A stretch of DNA of 64,000 nucleotides from Caballeronia fortuita (GCF_001544835.2 NZ_FCNX02000003.1:372001-436000); one strand, 5' to 3'. Shown: positions 16,537 to 26,066, numbered from the stretch's first letter. A program made the numbers and translations. The notes: a model not told the origin generated them from the letters alone.

Positions 16537-16739
16537 TGATGCGGCTGCATCCCGAGATCATCGGGACGGCGGGGCGCATCGGCGTGCTGCGCGACTTGTT
16601 CGCGACGATGCGCGCATATGGCGATGTCTGGTTCGCTACCGGTGCGCAGGCCGCATCGTGGTGGCGCGAACGATACCACGCCAACGAGCCCGGGCATCCA
16701 GTCGAGGTATTCGAGCGTCACAGGAACACCGTCGTATGA
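16537..16739 (+). pseudogene. polysaccharide deacetylase-like C-terminal relic
   Basis: Plus-strand frame RLHPEIIGTAGRIGVLRDLF, then MRAYGDVWFATGAQAASWWR followed by ERYHANEPGHPVEV resembles the end of polysaccharide deacetylase/PuuE-type proteins (HP-x-I-GR-x-GR, then VWFAT). The catalytic N-terminal two-thirds are missing and no start is visible. Confidence 0.55.
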
Positions 16740-16744
16740 ACGTG

Positions 16745-17139
16745 CGGGAACGCGTCCTGTCGGAACAGCGCGACCTTCATTGCGGATTCGACGTTCGATG
16801 ACCTGCCGCATGAGGTCGTCGGGAAGGCAAAACGGCATCTGCTCGATATGCCCGGCGCGGCACTCATGGTCGCGCGCACCTCGCCAGCGCGAGTGGCGCG
16901 CTCGATCCACTCCGGCTGCGAAACGCTTCTACAGCCGTTATCGAATCAACTGGACATGGCGGTCAAGCGTCGCCTGACGTCGCCGGACAAGACACTCCAT
17001 GCGTTGGCAGGGGCCGCGAACGTCTGACATCGGCGAATGCCCGCGCGCTGCGCAGAGGATCCGGCCGGGCTCGGCCAGCTGCGTGCAGGTCAAGCAATCG
17101 AAGTCCGCTATGCAACTCGTTCCTCCAGCGCCCTCGCGT
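16745..17139. other. no supported gene; likely debris
   Basis: About 390 bases between the deacetylase relic and the zinc-ribbon protein gene. A plus-strand frame ending near 17028 (SNQLDMAVKRRLTSPDKTLH) looks protein-like but could not be assigned to a family with confidence. Confidence 0.45.
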
Positions 17140-17532
17140 TCAGAGTGCGACGTCCTCGATCACCTCCCATCGCAACGAGCGAATCCTGTGGTCGACGAAA
17201 TAGCCGCCGCCTTCGGTGTAGCGCAGATAAAGCCGCCCGCAGGACGAACATTCCCACACGCCGCAGCGGTTATACGGAAAGAAGCGCGGCGCGATCGGCG
17301 CATCGGCGGACCAGTAGTTCGTCTTGCCGGGCAGATATTCGGCGAAAGTCGGCTCCGGATCGTGCTCCGACAACAGCGTGCCGATCTGGCGGAATTGCGA
17401 TTCGTCGAGCGAAAGCGGCTGGGATTGCCAGCCATCGAGCGGCGTTTTCGTGCACGCGCAGGGTTGCGGCGCGCGGGCTTGCGCGCGTCGTGCAAGGTCG
17501 GTCAGCGCGGCGGCGTCGAGAAAGTGGGGCAT
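17140..17532 (-). CDS. hypothetical protein with CxC and CxxC zinc-ribbon-like motifs
   Basis: 130 residues, not assigned to a named family. The start MPHFLDAAALTD is chosen because upstream in-frame residues look like random reading. A Cys-rich N-terminal CACTK block (about residue 25) and a WECSSCGRLYLRYTEGG block (about 93-109) could bind a metal; the rest has several Trp/Tyr/Phe positions (TFAEYLPGKTNYWSADAP, RFFPYNRCG). It follows the CHA-aldolase-like gene by 65 bases on the same strand and may be its last operon partner. Cytoplasmic by sequence. Function unknown. Confidence 0.65.
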   Translation of the reverse strand: MPHFLDAAALTDLARRAQARAPQPCACTKTPLDGWQSQPLSLDESQFRQIGTLLSEHDPEPTFAEYLPGKTNYWSADAPIAPRFFPYNRCGVWECSSCGRLYLRYTEGGGYFVDHRIRSLRWEVIEDVAL

Positions 17533-17597
17533 GGAGATAGACAGTCGATGAAGCGAGCGCGCCATCATGCGCGCGTTCGCGGCGGTTCGGCAAGGCG

Positions 17598-18266
17598 TCA
17601 GCCGTTCATCATGCGATCGCGCTGAACCGCGACCCACGCACGATCGAAACGGCCTTCCGCGATCGACTTGAGCGCCGCCGCCTCCTTCGCCGCCTGCTTG
17701 CGCGCGCCTTCGATCACCGCTTCGACATCCGCTGACGCGATGGCCAGCACCCCATCCTCATCGCCGACGACGATATCGCCCGGATGCACGACCATCCCCC
17801 CGACTGTCACCGGCACGTTGATCTCGCCCGGCCCGTTCTTGTACGGCCCACGATGCGTGACGCCGCGCGCATACACGGGAAAGTCGCGCTGGCCGAGCGC
17901 GCCGACATCGCGGATCGCGCCGTCGATGACGAGACCCTGCACGCCGATGCTTTGCGCGAAGCTCGCCATGATGTCGCCCATCAGCGCCTGCGTGAGCTCG
18001 CCGGCGCCGTCGATGACGAGCACGTCCCCGGGGCGGCAGTAGTCGAACGCGCGATGGATCGCGAGATTGTCGCCGCCGCGCGTGCGTACCGTGACCGCGG
18101 TGCCGGCCATCGGTTTCGGCCGGTGATACGGACGCAGTCCGGTCGTACCGCTCACGCGGGCCATGTTGTCGCTCAGGAGCGATACCGCAAGCTCGCGCAG
18201 CGCGGCGAGCGTCGCGGGGCTCGCCTGAGCCGCGGATTCGTATTCACGCCATCCCGCCGGGTTCAT
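17598..18266 (-). CDS. RraA-family 4-carboxy-4-hydroxy-2-oxoadipate (CHA/HMG) aldolase
   Basis: 222 residues. The start MNPAGWREYESA overlaps the stop of the hydratase gene by ATGA, so translation is coupled. The family core DVLVIDGAGELTQALMGDIM followed by GLVIDGAIRDV is present: G-x-G-D (here GELTQALMGD) and the GAIRD motif supply the pyruvate- and metal-binding Arg and Asp residues of HMG/CHA aldolases. In the protocatechuate 4,5-cleavage pathway this enzyme splits CHA to pyruvate and oxaloacetate. Context with a LigJ-type hydratase supports CHA aldolase over RraA RNase regulator. Confidence 0.85.
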   Translation of the reverse strand: MNPAGWREYESAAQASPATLAALRELAVSLLSDNMARVSGTTGLRPYHRPKPMAGTAVTVRTRGGDNLAIHRAFDYCRPGDVLVIDGAGELTQALMGDIMASFAQSIGVQGLVIDGAIRDVGALGQRDFPVYARGVTHRGPYKNGPGEINVPVTVGGMVVHPGDIVVGDEDGVLAIASADVEAVIEGARKQAAKEAAALKSIAEGRFDRAWVAVQRDRMMNG

Positions 18267-19303
18267 ACCGTCGCTCCTTCGTTCGATCGTTGCCGTTTCA
18301 GTTGCGCGGAAAGCCGTCCATACACCGCGCGCGCGTTGTCCTCGAAAATCCGCTGGCGATCCGCGTCGCTGAGCCATTCGATCGCGTCGATATAGCGGCG
18401 CGTGTCGTCGAAGTAGTGACCTGTTTCGGGATCGATGCCCTGCACCGCGCCGATCGTCTCCGACGCGAACAGGATGTTCTTCGCCGGAATCACCTTGGCG
18501 AGCAACTCCGCGCCCGGCTGATGGTAGACACAGGTATCGAAGAACACGTTGTTCAGCAAATACTCGGTGAGCAGCGGCCGCTTCATGTCCTGCGCGAGTC
18601 CGCGATACCGTCCCCAGTGATACGGCACCGCGCCGCCGCCGTGCGGAATGATGAACTTGAGCGTGGGAAAATCCGCGAACAGATCGCCTTGCAGCAATTG
18701 CATGAACGCCGATGTATCGCCGTTGATGTAATGCGCGCCGGTCGCGTGGAAGTTGGGATTGCACGACGACGAAACGTGGATCATCGCGGGCACGTCGAGT
18801 TCGACCATCGCTTCGTAGAGCGGATACCACGAGCGGTCGGTGAGCGGCAGCCCGGACCAGTGCCCGCCCGAAGGATCGGGATTCAGATTGCAGCCGATGA
18901 AACCCAGTTCTTTCACGCAGCGGCGCAGTTCGGCGATGCAATTGTCGGGCGCGACGCCCGGCGCTTGCGGCAACTGACAGACGCCGACGAAATTACGCGG
19001 AAAGAGTTCGACGACGCGATGCACGAGGTCGTTGCATGCTTCCGACCAGACCGCGTTGGCCTTCGCCGTTGCCAGATGATGGCCCATGCCGGCGGCGCGC
19101 GGCGAGAAGATCGTGAGATCGGTGCCGCGTTCGCGCTGGATGCGAAGCTGGCCGTTCTCGATGCTTTCGCGGATTTCATCGTCGGTAATGCCGGGGCGCG
19201 GCGGCGGCGATGCGCCGTCCTTCAGCGCGGCGATCTGCTGTGCGCGCCACGCTTCGTGCTGCGGCGGCGAGGTCGTGTAGTGACCGTGACAATCGATGAT
19301 CAT
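18263..19303 (-). CDS. ligJ: 4-oxalomesaconate hydratase (LigJ-type amidohydrolase)
   Basis: 346 residues. The N-terminal HGHYTT metal motif (MIIDCHGHYTTSPP), QRERGTDLTIFSPRA, GFIGCNLNPDPSGGHW, MIHVSSSCNPNFHATG, FIIPHGGGAVPYHWGR and LFASETIGAV are all features of LigJ-like members of the ACMSD-type amidohydrolases. LigJ adds water to 4-oxalomesaconate to give CHA, the substrate of the aldolase encoded next. Start and stop overlap the neighbours by ATGA on both sides (MFS gene and aldolase gene), so the three form one translational unit. Ring-cleavage genes (ligAB or galA) are not in the window. Confidence 0.88.
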   Translation of the reverse strand: MIIDCHGHYTTSPPQHEAWRAQQIAALKDGASPPPRPGITDDEIRESIENGQLRIQRERGTDLTIFSPRAAGMGHHLATAKANAVWSEACNDLVHRVVELFPRNFVGVCQLPQAPGVAPDNCIAELRRCVKELGFIGCNLNPDPSGGHWSGLPLTDRSWYPLYEAMVELDVPAMIHVSSSCNPNFHATGAHYINGDTSAFMQLLQGDLFADFPTLKFIIPHGGGAVPYHWGRYRGLAQDMKRPLLTEYLLNNVFFDTCVYHQPGAELLAKVIPAKNILFASETIGAVQGIDPETGHYFDDTRRYIDAIEWLSDADRQRIFEDNARAVYGRLSAQLKRQRSNEGATV

Positions 19304-20646
19304 GCGTGGTTTTCCTGTCGTTGTGCGCCCGCTTCGTGCGAATCGGATGCGGGCAGCGAAGCGTCTTCGTCGTCGGCGGGCTTCACGCGCATGACGAGCG
19401 CGATGATCGTCGCGACGACGAGGAACGCCGCGATCGTCAGCAGCGCGAGCTTGAAATTACCCGTCGCGTTGCGCACGAGCCCGATGCTCCACGGCCCGAC
19501 GAGGCCGCCGAACTGCGCGATCGTGTTGATGAGCGCGATGGTCGCCGCGCCCGCCGCGCCGGTCCTGAACGACGAGGCGAGACTCCAGAACAGCGGATTG
19601 CCTGCGTAGATGAAAAGGCCGGTCACGCATAGCAGCGCGTAGGCGATGACGGGATTCGGCGCATACGCGCTGCCCGCGATCGCGAGGGCACTCATGCCGT
19701 AGACGAATGCGAGATGCTTCTTGCGGTCGCCGGTGCGATCCGAACTGCGGCTGATGATGAACGTGCCGAGCACGCCGAGAAGCGGTGGCGCGGCGGAAAG
19801 AAAGCCGACTTCGATGTTGCTCAGATGACCGAGACTCTTGACGATCTGCGGTAGCCACAGAAAGAGCCCGTAGATGCCGACGAGCGCGCAGCCGAAGAGA
19901 CACGCAAGGCACCATACGCGGACATCGCCCGCCACGCGCAGCAGCGGGAAGTGCGCGTTGCCGCCGACCGCTTCGCGTTCCGCCGCTAGCGTCGTTTCGA
20001 GCCAGCGCTCTTCGTCGTCGGCGAGCCAGTCGGCGTCGGCGGGGCGCTCGGTCATGATGCGCAGCGTGACGAGGCCGAGCAGCATGGCCGGAATGCCTTC
20101 GAGGATGAACATCCATTGCCATCCCTGCAGGCCGAGGATGCCGTTCGCGTAGGTCATCAGCGCGGTCGAGATCGGGCCGCCGAGCACGGCGGAAAACGAT
20201 CCCGCGATGATGTAGCCGCCGACCGCGCGCGCCCGATAGCGCTCGGGGAACCACTTCGTCAGATAGACCGCGACTCCCGGCAGGAAACCCGCTTCCATGA
20301 CGCCTAGCAGAAAGCGCAGCAAATAGAAGCTTTTGTCGTCGAAAACGAATGCGGTGACGGCCGCGACCGCGCCCCACGTGAGCAGGATACGTGCGATCCA
20401 GCGGCGCGCGCCCACGCGATGCAGCAGCAGATTGCTCGGCACTTCGAGCACCATGTAGCCGACGAAGAAGATGCTGCCTGCGAAGCCGAACACGGCGGGG
20501 CTGAAGCCGAGCGCCTTGTTCATGTCGAGCGCGGCAAAGCCGATGTTGATGCGATCGAGATAGTTGAAGAACATCATCGCGAAGAGCAGGGGCATGAGCC
20601 GCCCGTACACCTTTCGCATGGTTGCTGCTTCGTTGAATTGGGCCAT
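19300..20646 (-). CDS. MFS transporter, anion:cation symporter (ACS) type, aromatic acid uptake likely
   Basis: 448 residues, 12 predicted transmembrane helices. The signature FNYLDRINIGFAALDMNKAL in the first helix and GFFLPGVAVYLTKWFPERYR-like block (GVMEAGFLPGVAVYLTKWFP) are typical of the ACS family that carries phthalate, tartrate, hydroxybenzoates and related acids. A cytoplasmic central loop (ERPADADWLADDEERWLETT) fits the family. Its stop overlaps the LigJ-type gene start, so it most likely imports a substrate of the protocatechuate/gallate lower pathway. Substrate not proven by sequence. Confidence 0.85.
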   Translation of the reverse strand: MAQFNEAATMRKVYGRLMPLLFAMMFFNYLDRINIGFAALDMNKALGFSPAVFGFAGSIFFVGYMVLEVPSNLLLHRVGARRWIARILLTWGAVAAVTAFVFDDKSFYLLRFLLGVMEAGFLPGVAVYLTKWFPERYRARAVGGYIIAGSFSAVLGGPISTALMTYANGILGLQGWQWMFILEGIPAMLLGLVTLRIMTERPADADWLADDEERWLETTLAAEREAVGGNAHFPLLRVAGDVRVWCLACLFGCALVGIYGLFLWLPQIVKSLGHLSNIEVGFLSAAPPLLGVLGTFIISRSSDRTGDRKKHLAFVYGMSALAIAGSAYAPNPVIAYALLCVTGLFIYAGNPLFWSLASSFRTGAAGAATIALINTIAQFGGLVGPWSIGLVRNATGNFKLALLTIAAFLVVATIIALVMRVKPADDEDASLPASDSHEAGAQRQENHA

Positions 20647-20831
20647 GCCGTCTCCACGTTCTTTTCATCGGATCGCGAGGCTCTGCGGCTTCGCTTTACA
20701 AACGGCCAGCGCCGCTCGTCTGTCCATCGGGCTGCGCGCAAGGAATGCCGGCCCCGGACATTAAAATCGATGATAAGTAGCGCGCCGGCTCGCGTCCAAG
20801 ACGCGTTCCTTATGCTTGTATAAGGTAATCC

Positions 20832-21731
20832 TTATAGCGTGGCGTCTGAGAGCGGCGGCGGAAGACAGCCGAGAAAGGCACGCAGATGCGCCGAGTCATC
20901 GTCGGTGCGGAATGTGGCAGCGAGCGTCGACCAGCGCGCCGCGCCGGGTCCCGAAAGCTGACGGAACACGACATCGGCGCGTCCGTGCCGCGCCACCGAT
21001 TCGCCGACGAACGTCACGCCAAGCCCCGCCGCGACGAGCGCGATCGCCGTCTGGATTTCGTAAGCCTGATGAGCGATGAAGGGCGTCACACCCGCATCGC
21101 GATAGAGAGACTGCACCGTGCGCTTGAACTGCGCGTTCTGATGCTTCGGATAGACGATGAGCGGCGTATCTCCGAGCTCGGCGATACTCACCTTCTTCCT
21201 GCGCGCAAGCGGATGATCGGGCGACAGCACGGCGACCACATGTTCACGCAACAGCGGGTACGCCGTGCAACCGGCGATTGACAACGGCTGCCGTCCGATG
21301 CCGACATGAATGCGCAGATCGCGCAGTGCGTCGGTCTGCTCTTCCGTCAGCATCTCAAACAGCTTGAGCTCGACTTCCGGATAAGAGTGATGAAACGCCT
21401 TCAACGCGGGCGGCAGAATGCTGTACATCGAGGATCGCGTGAAGCCGATCGACAGCCAGCCGCGCCGCCCCACGCCGATTTCCTGCGCGCCCACACTGGC
21501 CTGCTCCCACGAACCAAGAATCTGGCGAGCTTCGGTGCAGAGATATTGGCCCGCCTCGGTAAGCCGCAGCGGACGTCTCGCACGATCGACGAGCTGTGTG
21601 CCGAGCCGCTCTTCAAGGAGCCGAATCTGCTGACTCAGCGCGGGCTGCGCGATGTGCAGGCGTTCGGCCGCGCGGCTGAAGTTCAATTCTTCGGCAAGAA
21701 TGACGAAGCACTGCAAGGACCTGAAATTCAT
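20832..21731 (-). CDS. LysR-family regulator of the adjacent operon
   Basis: 299 residues. N-terminal HTH MNFRSLQCFVILAEELNFSR, then AAERLHIAQPALSQQIRLLE; the effector domain has GWLSIGFTRSSMYSILPPAL and a central HPLARRKKVSIAEL, as in BenM/CatM-like LysR proteins that respond to aromatic-derived acids. It precedes the MFS gene by 185 bases on the same strand, so it may be transcribed with the operon or from its own promoter; no divergent partner exists. Likely activator of the transporter-hydratase-aldolase genes. Confidence 0.85.
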   Translation of the reverse strand: MNFRSLQCFVILAEELNFSRAAERLHIAQPALSQQIRLLEERLGTQLVDRARRPLRLTEAGQYLCTEARQILGSWEQASVGAQEIGVGRRGWLSIGFTRSSMYSILPPALKAFHHSYPEVELKLFEMLTEEQTDALRDLRIHVGIGRQPLSIAGCTAYPLLREHVVAVLSPDHPLARRKKVSIAELGDTPLIVYPKHQNAQFKRTVQSLYRDAGVTPFIAHQAYEIQTAIALVAAGLGVTFVGESVARHGRADVVFRQLSGPGAARWSTLAATFRTDDDSAHLRAFLGCLPPPLSDATL

Positions 21732-22294
21732 CTCGACGTTCCTGAATGCGTTGACAAACGCTCCTTAACGTTTGAGTGTGCGGATGCCGGCGGTGTGTAG
21801 TCTCGCCGAATGCGCGACGACTGGACTAGGGCGCGCCACGGGTCCGCGACGCACTTGAGCGTGCCGTGTGCGCCGACCTCGATCGTAGAGCCAGTGCGCT
21901 CGGCACCGGTAATGCGCCCACGGTTCGAAGCCATCGGGAAGACTCAGAGACGGCGCGGCGGATCACCAAGAATAGCAGGGAAGGACGGCGTGCTGCGGGC
22001 TCTGTACGAGCACGAGCACGGGCATCGGCAGCATCGACGAGCCGGTTTCGATCACGCCGCTCGAAACATCTGCAATCGAACCTGCGCTCAATACGGTTAG
22101 GTATCCCGTAGAGGTCTCCATGCGCGACCGTTCTTCCGAGCGGATGCGCAAGCTGCGGCATGCACGCAACGCCGCGTTGCTTGGAGGGCTAACTTCACTC
22201 ATTGACCGCGGGAATTGTGCAACACTACTGTCACAATTCAATTTTCGACAGCCTGGCGTCAGCGTGACGTCCATTCAAAGGAAATCGATTCGCC
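21732..22294. other. no supported gene
   Basis: About 560 bases upstream of the Na/Pi cotransporter gene. Frames on both strands overlap but none shows a motif or good start. A minus-strand frame at about 21965-22120 (GYLTVLSAGSIADVSSG) is protein-like yet not assignable. Confidence 0.5.
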
Positions 22295-23962
22295 GTGCTG
22301 TTTCTTCTCAATCTGCTCTCCGGCGTCGCCCTCCTGGTCTGGGGCTCACATATCGTTCGCACCGGCATTCTCCGGGTCCTCGGCGCCGATCTCCGCGCCA
22401 TTCTCGGGCGCAGCACCGGCAACAAGACGCGCGCGTTTCTGGCGGGCATCGGCGTGACGAGTCTCGTGCAGAGTAGCAACGCCACAGCTGTCATCATCAC
22501 TTCGTTCGCCGCGCAGGGACTGGTGCCGCTCGCAGCCGGGCTGACGGTTCTGCTCGGCGCGGATGTCGGCACCGCGTTGATGGCGCGGGTGCTGACGCTC
22601 GATCTGTCGTGGCTTTCGCCGATCCTGATCCTGTTGGGCGTGCCGCTTTTCCTCACCCGCAAGCAGACGCGGGCGGGGCAGGTGGGCCGAACCGTCATCG
22701 GACTGGGTTTGATCTTGCTGGCGCTGCATCTGATCGTCGAAGCGGCTCAGCCGATGATGCAGGGTGCCGGCGTCAGAGTGATGTTCGGCGCGCTGACGGG
22801 CGACACGATACTCGACGCGCTCGTGGGCGCGGGTTTCGCGATGCTCTCGTATTCGAGCCTCGCCGCAGTCCTGTTGACGGCGACACTGGCGTCGTCAGGC
22901 GTCATCTCGCTGAAGGTTGCCTTGTGTCTGGTCGTCGGCGCGAATCTGGGCAGCGGACTCCTGGCCCTCTTGAATGCGCTGCCGCAGAACGCGGCGGCAC
23001 GGCGTCTTTCCGCTGGCAGCTTCGCCTTCAAACTGGCCGGTGCGATCATCATTCTTCCTTTCGCATCGCTGCTCGCACGCGGATTGCCGGTTCTGATCGC
23101 CAATCCGCGCGAAGCCATAGTCGGTTTCCATGTGATTTACAACACCGTGCGCTGCTGCGCGTGCCTCTCGCTCGTCGAACGGGTCGCGGCAATCAGCCGG
23201 CGTTTGCTGCCCGATCGCACCGTGGCAACCGGCGAGCTGCGTCCGCTGTATCTCGATCCCGCTGGCCTCGTGACGCCCAGCCTGGCGCTCGCGAATGCTT
23301 CGCGTGAAGTGCTTCGCATCGGCGACATCGTGCGCGTCATGCTCGATCACGTCTCCGATCTGCTCAGACGCAATGATCTCGCCGTCGCGCGGCAGACGAT
23401 GCGCATGGACGACGACGTCGACCAGCTCTATGCGGAAGTGAAAAGCTATCTGACGCTGATCTCCCGCGAGCAGCTCGACGAGGCAGAAAGCCGTCGCTGG
23501 ACGGACATCATTTCGCTGACGATCAATCTGGAACATGCGGGAGACATTATCGAGCGAATCGTAAGCGACATTGAAGAGAAGAAAATCTCGCAGCGGCTCG
23601 CGTTCTCGGAACAGGGCCTCGGCGAACTCGACGATCTGCATGCGCGGCTCGTCAGCAATCTGCGGCTTGGACTGTCCGTGTTTCTCAACAACGATCTGCG
23701 ATGCGCCGAGCAGTTGCTGGCCGAGAAGGAACGCTTTCGCGATCTGGAGCGTGCCTACTCGCACAAACATCTGGACCGGCTGGCGGGACAAAGCTCGCGC
23801 AGCGTGGAAACCAGCGCGCTGCACCTTGATCTCATCGGCAATATGAAGCGGTTGAATTCGCTCTTCTGTTCGACGGCGTATCCCGTGCTCGATGCGGCGG
23901 GCGCGCTACATGACACGCGTCTGCGCAAGCGCTCGCTCGATACGCTGCACGTCAAGGAATGA
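22295..23962 (+). CDS. Na/Pi cotransporter family protein with PhoU-like C-terminus
   Basis: 555 residues from a GTG behind AAAGGA. The first half has two repeats of the Na/Pi cotransporter fold with the QSSNATAV motif (SLVQSSNATAVIITSFAAQG, about residues 56-75) and a weaker counterpart SYSSLAAVLLTATLASSG around 187-204. Eight or more transmembrane helices end near residue 300. From about 340 the chain is helical and PhoU-like (VMLDHVSDLLRRND, INLEHAGDIIERIVSDIEEK, LIGNMKRLNSLF). Similar bacterial proteins (YjbB/NptA type) move phosphate across the inner membrane. No pho box was recognised upstream. Confidence 0.85.
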   Translation: MLFLLNLLSGVALLVWGSHIVRTGILRVLGADLRAILGRSTGNKTRAFLAGIGVTSLVQSSNATAVIITSFAAQGLVPLAAGLTVLLGADVGTALMARVLTLDLSWLSPILILLGVPLFLTRKQTRAGQVGRTVIGLGLILLALHLIVEAAQPMMQGAGVRVMFGALTGDTILDALVGAGFAMLSYSSLAAVLLTATLASSGVISLKVALCLVVGANLGSGLLALLNALPQNAAARRLSAGSFAFKLAGAIIILPFASLLARGLPVLIANPREAIVGFHVIYNTVRCCACLSLVERVAAISRRLLPDRTVATGELRPLYLDPAGLVTPSLALANASREVLRIGDIVRVMLDHVSDLLRRNDLAVARQTMRMDDDVDQLYAEVKSYLTLISREQLDEAESRRWTDIISLTINLEHAGDIIERIVSDIEEKKISQRLAFSEQGLGELDDLHARLVSNLRLGLSVFLNNDLRCAEQLLAEKERFRDLERAYSHKHLDRLAGQSSRSVETSALHLDLIGNMKRLNSLFCSTAYPVLDAAGALHDTRLRKRSLDTLHVKE

Positions 23963-23968
23963 CGCAGC

Positions 23969-24748
23969 TTACGCAAGCACCAGGTCGCCCACGGTCTTCT
24001 TTAGCGCCCGCAGATCCGCGGCCTCGCCGGACTTGCGATCGGTCACCAGAACGTCGATGTCGCGAGGCGCGCAGAACGTGATGCGGCTGCGCTGGCCGAT
24101 CTTGCTGTGATCGGCGAGGATCGCGACGCGGTCCGCATTCTCGACCATCGCCCGCGCAATCTCGGCTTCCGCACGATCGAAGTTGCTCGCCCCGTGCCGC
24201 TGATCGATGCCGACAGGCGAGAGCATCGCCAGGTCAGCGCGGTATCGACGGATGTCGAGCACGGTCGTCGCGCCCGTGGTGGCCGCGGCCCGCTCGCTGA
24301 GCATGCCGCCGAGCAGGATGACTTCGTTCATCGCGCGCACGCGCTCATGAGGTCCGGATGTGCCGCGCAACCGCAGCGCGACGTCGACAGAATTCGTGAC
24401 GATGGTGAGATTGGCGAGCTTCGCCAGCTCGTCCGCGAGAATGGCGGTCGTGGTTCCCGCATCGACGAATACGGTTTGCCCGGCGTGAACGATGCCGATT
24501 GCCGCCCGCGCAATGGCCGACTTCGCGCGCACGTTCGCGCGGGCGCGTTCGGCGATAGGCGCCTCGTCGCTCGACAGCACGGCGCCTCCATGCACGCGCC
24601 GCAACGCACCCGCCTGTTCCAGATCGAGCAAGTCGCGGCGCACCGTTTCGCGCGACACGGAAAGCTCCGCCATGATCCTCTCGTTCGAGACACGGCCGAG
24701 CATCGACAGAAGCGCGCGTATGCGCTGATGACGGTCTTTCTGCCACAT
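23969..24748 (-). CDS. DeoR/GlpR-family transcriptional regulator
   Basis: 259 residues. N-terminal DeoR HTH: RIRALLSMLGRVSNERIMAE then LSVSRETVRRDLLDLEQAGA and LRRVHGGAV. The C-terminal sensor domain has VFVDAGTTTAILADEL and TIVTNSVDVALRL, the sugar-phosphate pocket of the DeoRC fold. Such repressors respond to phosphorylated sugars or polyols. It is divergent from the ABC importer genes, with 183 bases between, and is the likely regulator of that importer. Confidence 0.88.
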   Translation of the reverse strand: MWQKDRHQRIRALLSMLGRVSNERIMAELSVSRETVRRDLLDLEQAGALRRVHGGAVLSSDEAPIAERARANVRAKSAIARAAIGIVHAGQTVFVDAGTTTAILADELAKLANLTIVTNSVDVALRLRGTSGPHERVRAMNEVILLGGMLSERAAATTGATTVLDIRRYRADLAMLSPVGIDQRHGASNFDRAEAEIARAMVENADRVAILADHSKIGQRSRITFCAPRDIDVLVTDRKSGEAADLRALKKTVGDLVLA

Positions 24749-24931
24749 AGGAAATGCTCGGATTGTGGAAGCAACAATGAGAATTGCGCTGGCACGCTGC
24801 TGTTCAGCTTACATCCGCCAAAAGCGGAAGTTGTACTTTTTTGGCAGCTTGCAAATTTGAGGATTTGAAACTAGCCTGCATCAGCAATTGGCGGTTCTCT
24901 TCAACGCACTACCTTCCTTTCGGAAACAGCG

Positions 24932-26050
24932 ATGACGATGAAGCGTATCTGGGCGGGCCGTCTCTTTTCGATCTCCACGGCAGCGGGACTCGCGGCGGGC
25001 GGCATCGACGCCGCATCGGCCGCGCCATCCGAGGCGCTCGTGGCCGCGGCGAAGCAGGAAGGGCAGTTGACCACCATCGCGTTGCCGCACGACTGGTGCG
25101 GATACGGCGCGCTGATCGACGCGTTCCAGAAGAAGTACGGCATCCACGTCAACGAACTGAATCCGGATGCGGGCTCGGGCGACGAGATCGAAGCGATCAA
25201 GGCAAACAAGGGCAACAAGGGTCCGCAAGCGCCGGATGTCATCGACGTCGGCCTGTCGTTCGGTCCCTCCGCGAAGAAAGAAGGCTTGTTGCAGCCTTAC
25301 AAGGTATCGACGTGGGATTCGATCCCGGCCGCGTCGAAGGATTCGGAAGGCTACTGGTACGGCGACTACTACGGCGTGCTCGCGTTCGAAGTCAACGCGG
25401 ACATGATCGACAAGCCGCCGTCCGACTGGGGCGATCTGCTTAAATCCGACTATCGCAACGCGGTCTCGCTCGCGGGCGACCCGCGTTCGGCCAATCAGGC
25501 GATTCAGGCTGTCTATGCGGCGGGCCTTTCGCAGACGAAGGGCGACGCGTCGAAGGCCGACCAGGCGGGCCTCAAGTTTTTCGCCGATCTGAACAAGAGC
25601 GGCAACTTCGTGCCGGTGATCGGCAAGGCGGCGTCGCTTGCGCAAGGTACGACGCCGATCATCGTGCGCTGGGATTACAACGCGCTTGCCGATCGCGACA
25701 CGCTCAAAGGCAATCCGAAAGTACAAGTGATCGTGCCGAAAACGGGCGTCGTCGCGGGCGTCTATGTGCAGGCGATCAGCGCGTACGCACCGCACCCGAA
25801 CGCCGCGAAATTGTGGATGGAATTCCTTTACTCCGACGAAGGGCAACTCGGCTGGCTGGCCGGATATTGCCATCCGATGCGCTATAACGAGCTGGTCGCG
25901 CAGAAGAAGGTGCCGCAGGCGCTGCTCGCGAAGCTGCCGCCGGCATCGGCTTACAGCAACGCAGTGTTCCCGACGCTCGATCAGCAAAACGCCACGAAGG
26001 ACGCCGTCACCAAAGACTGGAATCAGGTCGTCGGCGCGAACGTGAAGTAG
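24932..26050 (+). CDS. periplasmic substrate-binding protein of AfuA/PotD-like ABC importer
   Basis: 372 residues. Signal peptide ends near AASAAPSEA (about residue 30). The mature chain begins ALVAAAKQEGQLTTIALPHD, a start seen in type 2 periplasmic binding proteins of the AfuA/FbpA/PotD branch, and contains PDVIDVGLSFGPSAKKEGLL, YWYGDYYGVLAFEVNADMI and AHPNAAKLWMEFLYSDEGQ-like (PHPNAAKLWMEFLYSDEGQL) blocks of that group. Aromatic residues around HDWCGYG could contact ligand. First gene of a four-gene importer operon controlled probably by the divergent DeoR protein. DeoR pairing suggests a sugar-phosphate or polyol-like ligand, but iron or polyamine cannot be excluded by sequence. Confidence 0.82.
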   Translation: MTMKRIWAGRLFSISTAAGLAAGGIDAASAAPSEALVAAAKQEGQLTTIALPHDWCGYGALIDAFQKKYGIHVNELNPDAGSGDEIEAIKANKGNKGPQAPDVIDVGLSFGPSAKKEGLLQPYKVSTWDSIPAASKDSEGYWYGDYYGVLAFEVNADMIDKPPSDWGDLLKSDYRNAVSLAGDPRSANQAIQAVYAAGLSQTKGDASKADQAGLKFFADLNKSGNFVPVIGKAASLAQGTTPIIVRWDYNALADRDTLKGNPKVQVIVPKTGVVAGVYVQAISAYAPHPNAAKLWMEFLYSDEGQLGWLAGYCHPMRYNELVAQKKVPQALLAKLPPASAYSNAVFPTLDQQNATKDAVTKDWNQVVGANVK

Positions 26051-26066
26051 CCGCGAGTTCGCCTGA

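Noticed and set aside
16855..17028. Protein-like frame with QLDMAVKRRL, resembling exonuclease VII large-subunit helices
   Set aside because: Too short and too weak to assign a family; kept only as probable debris.
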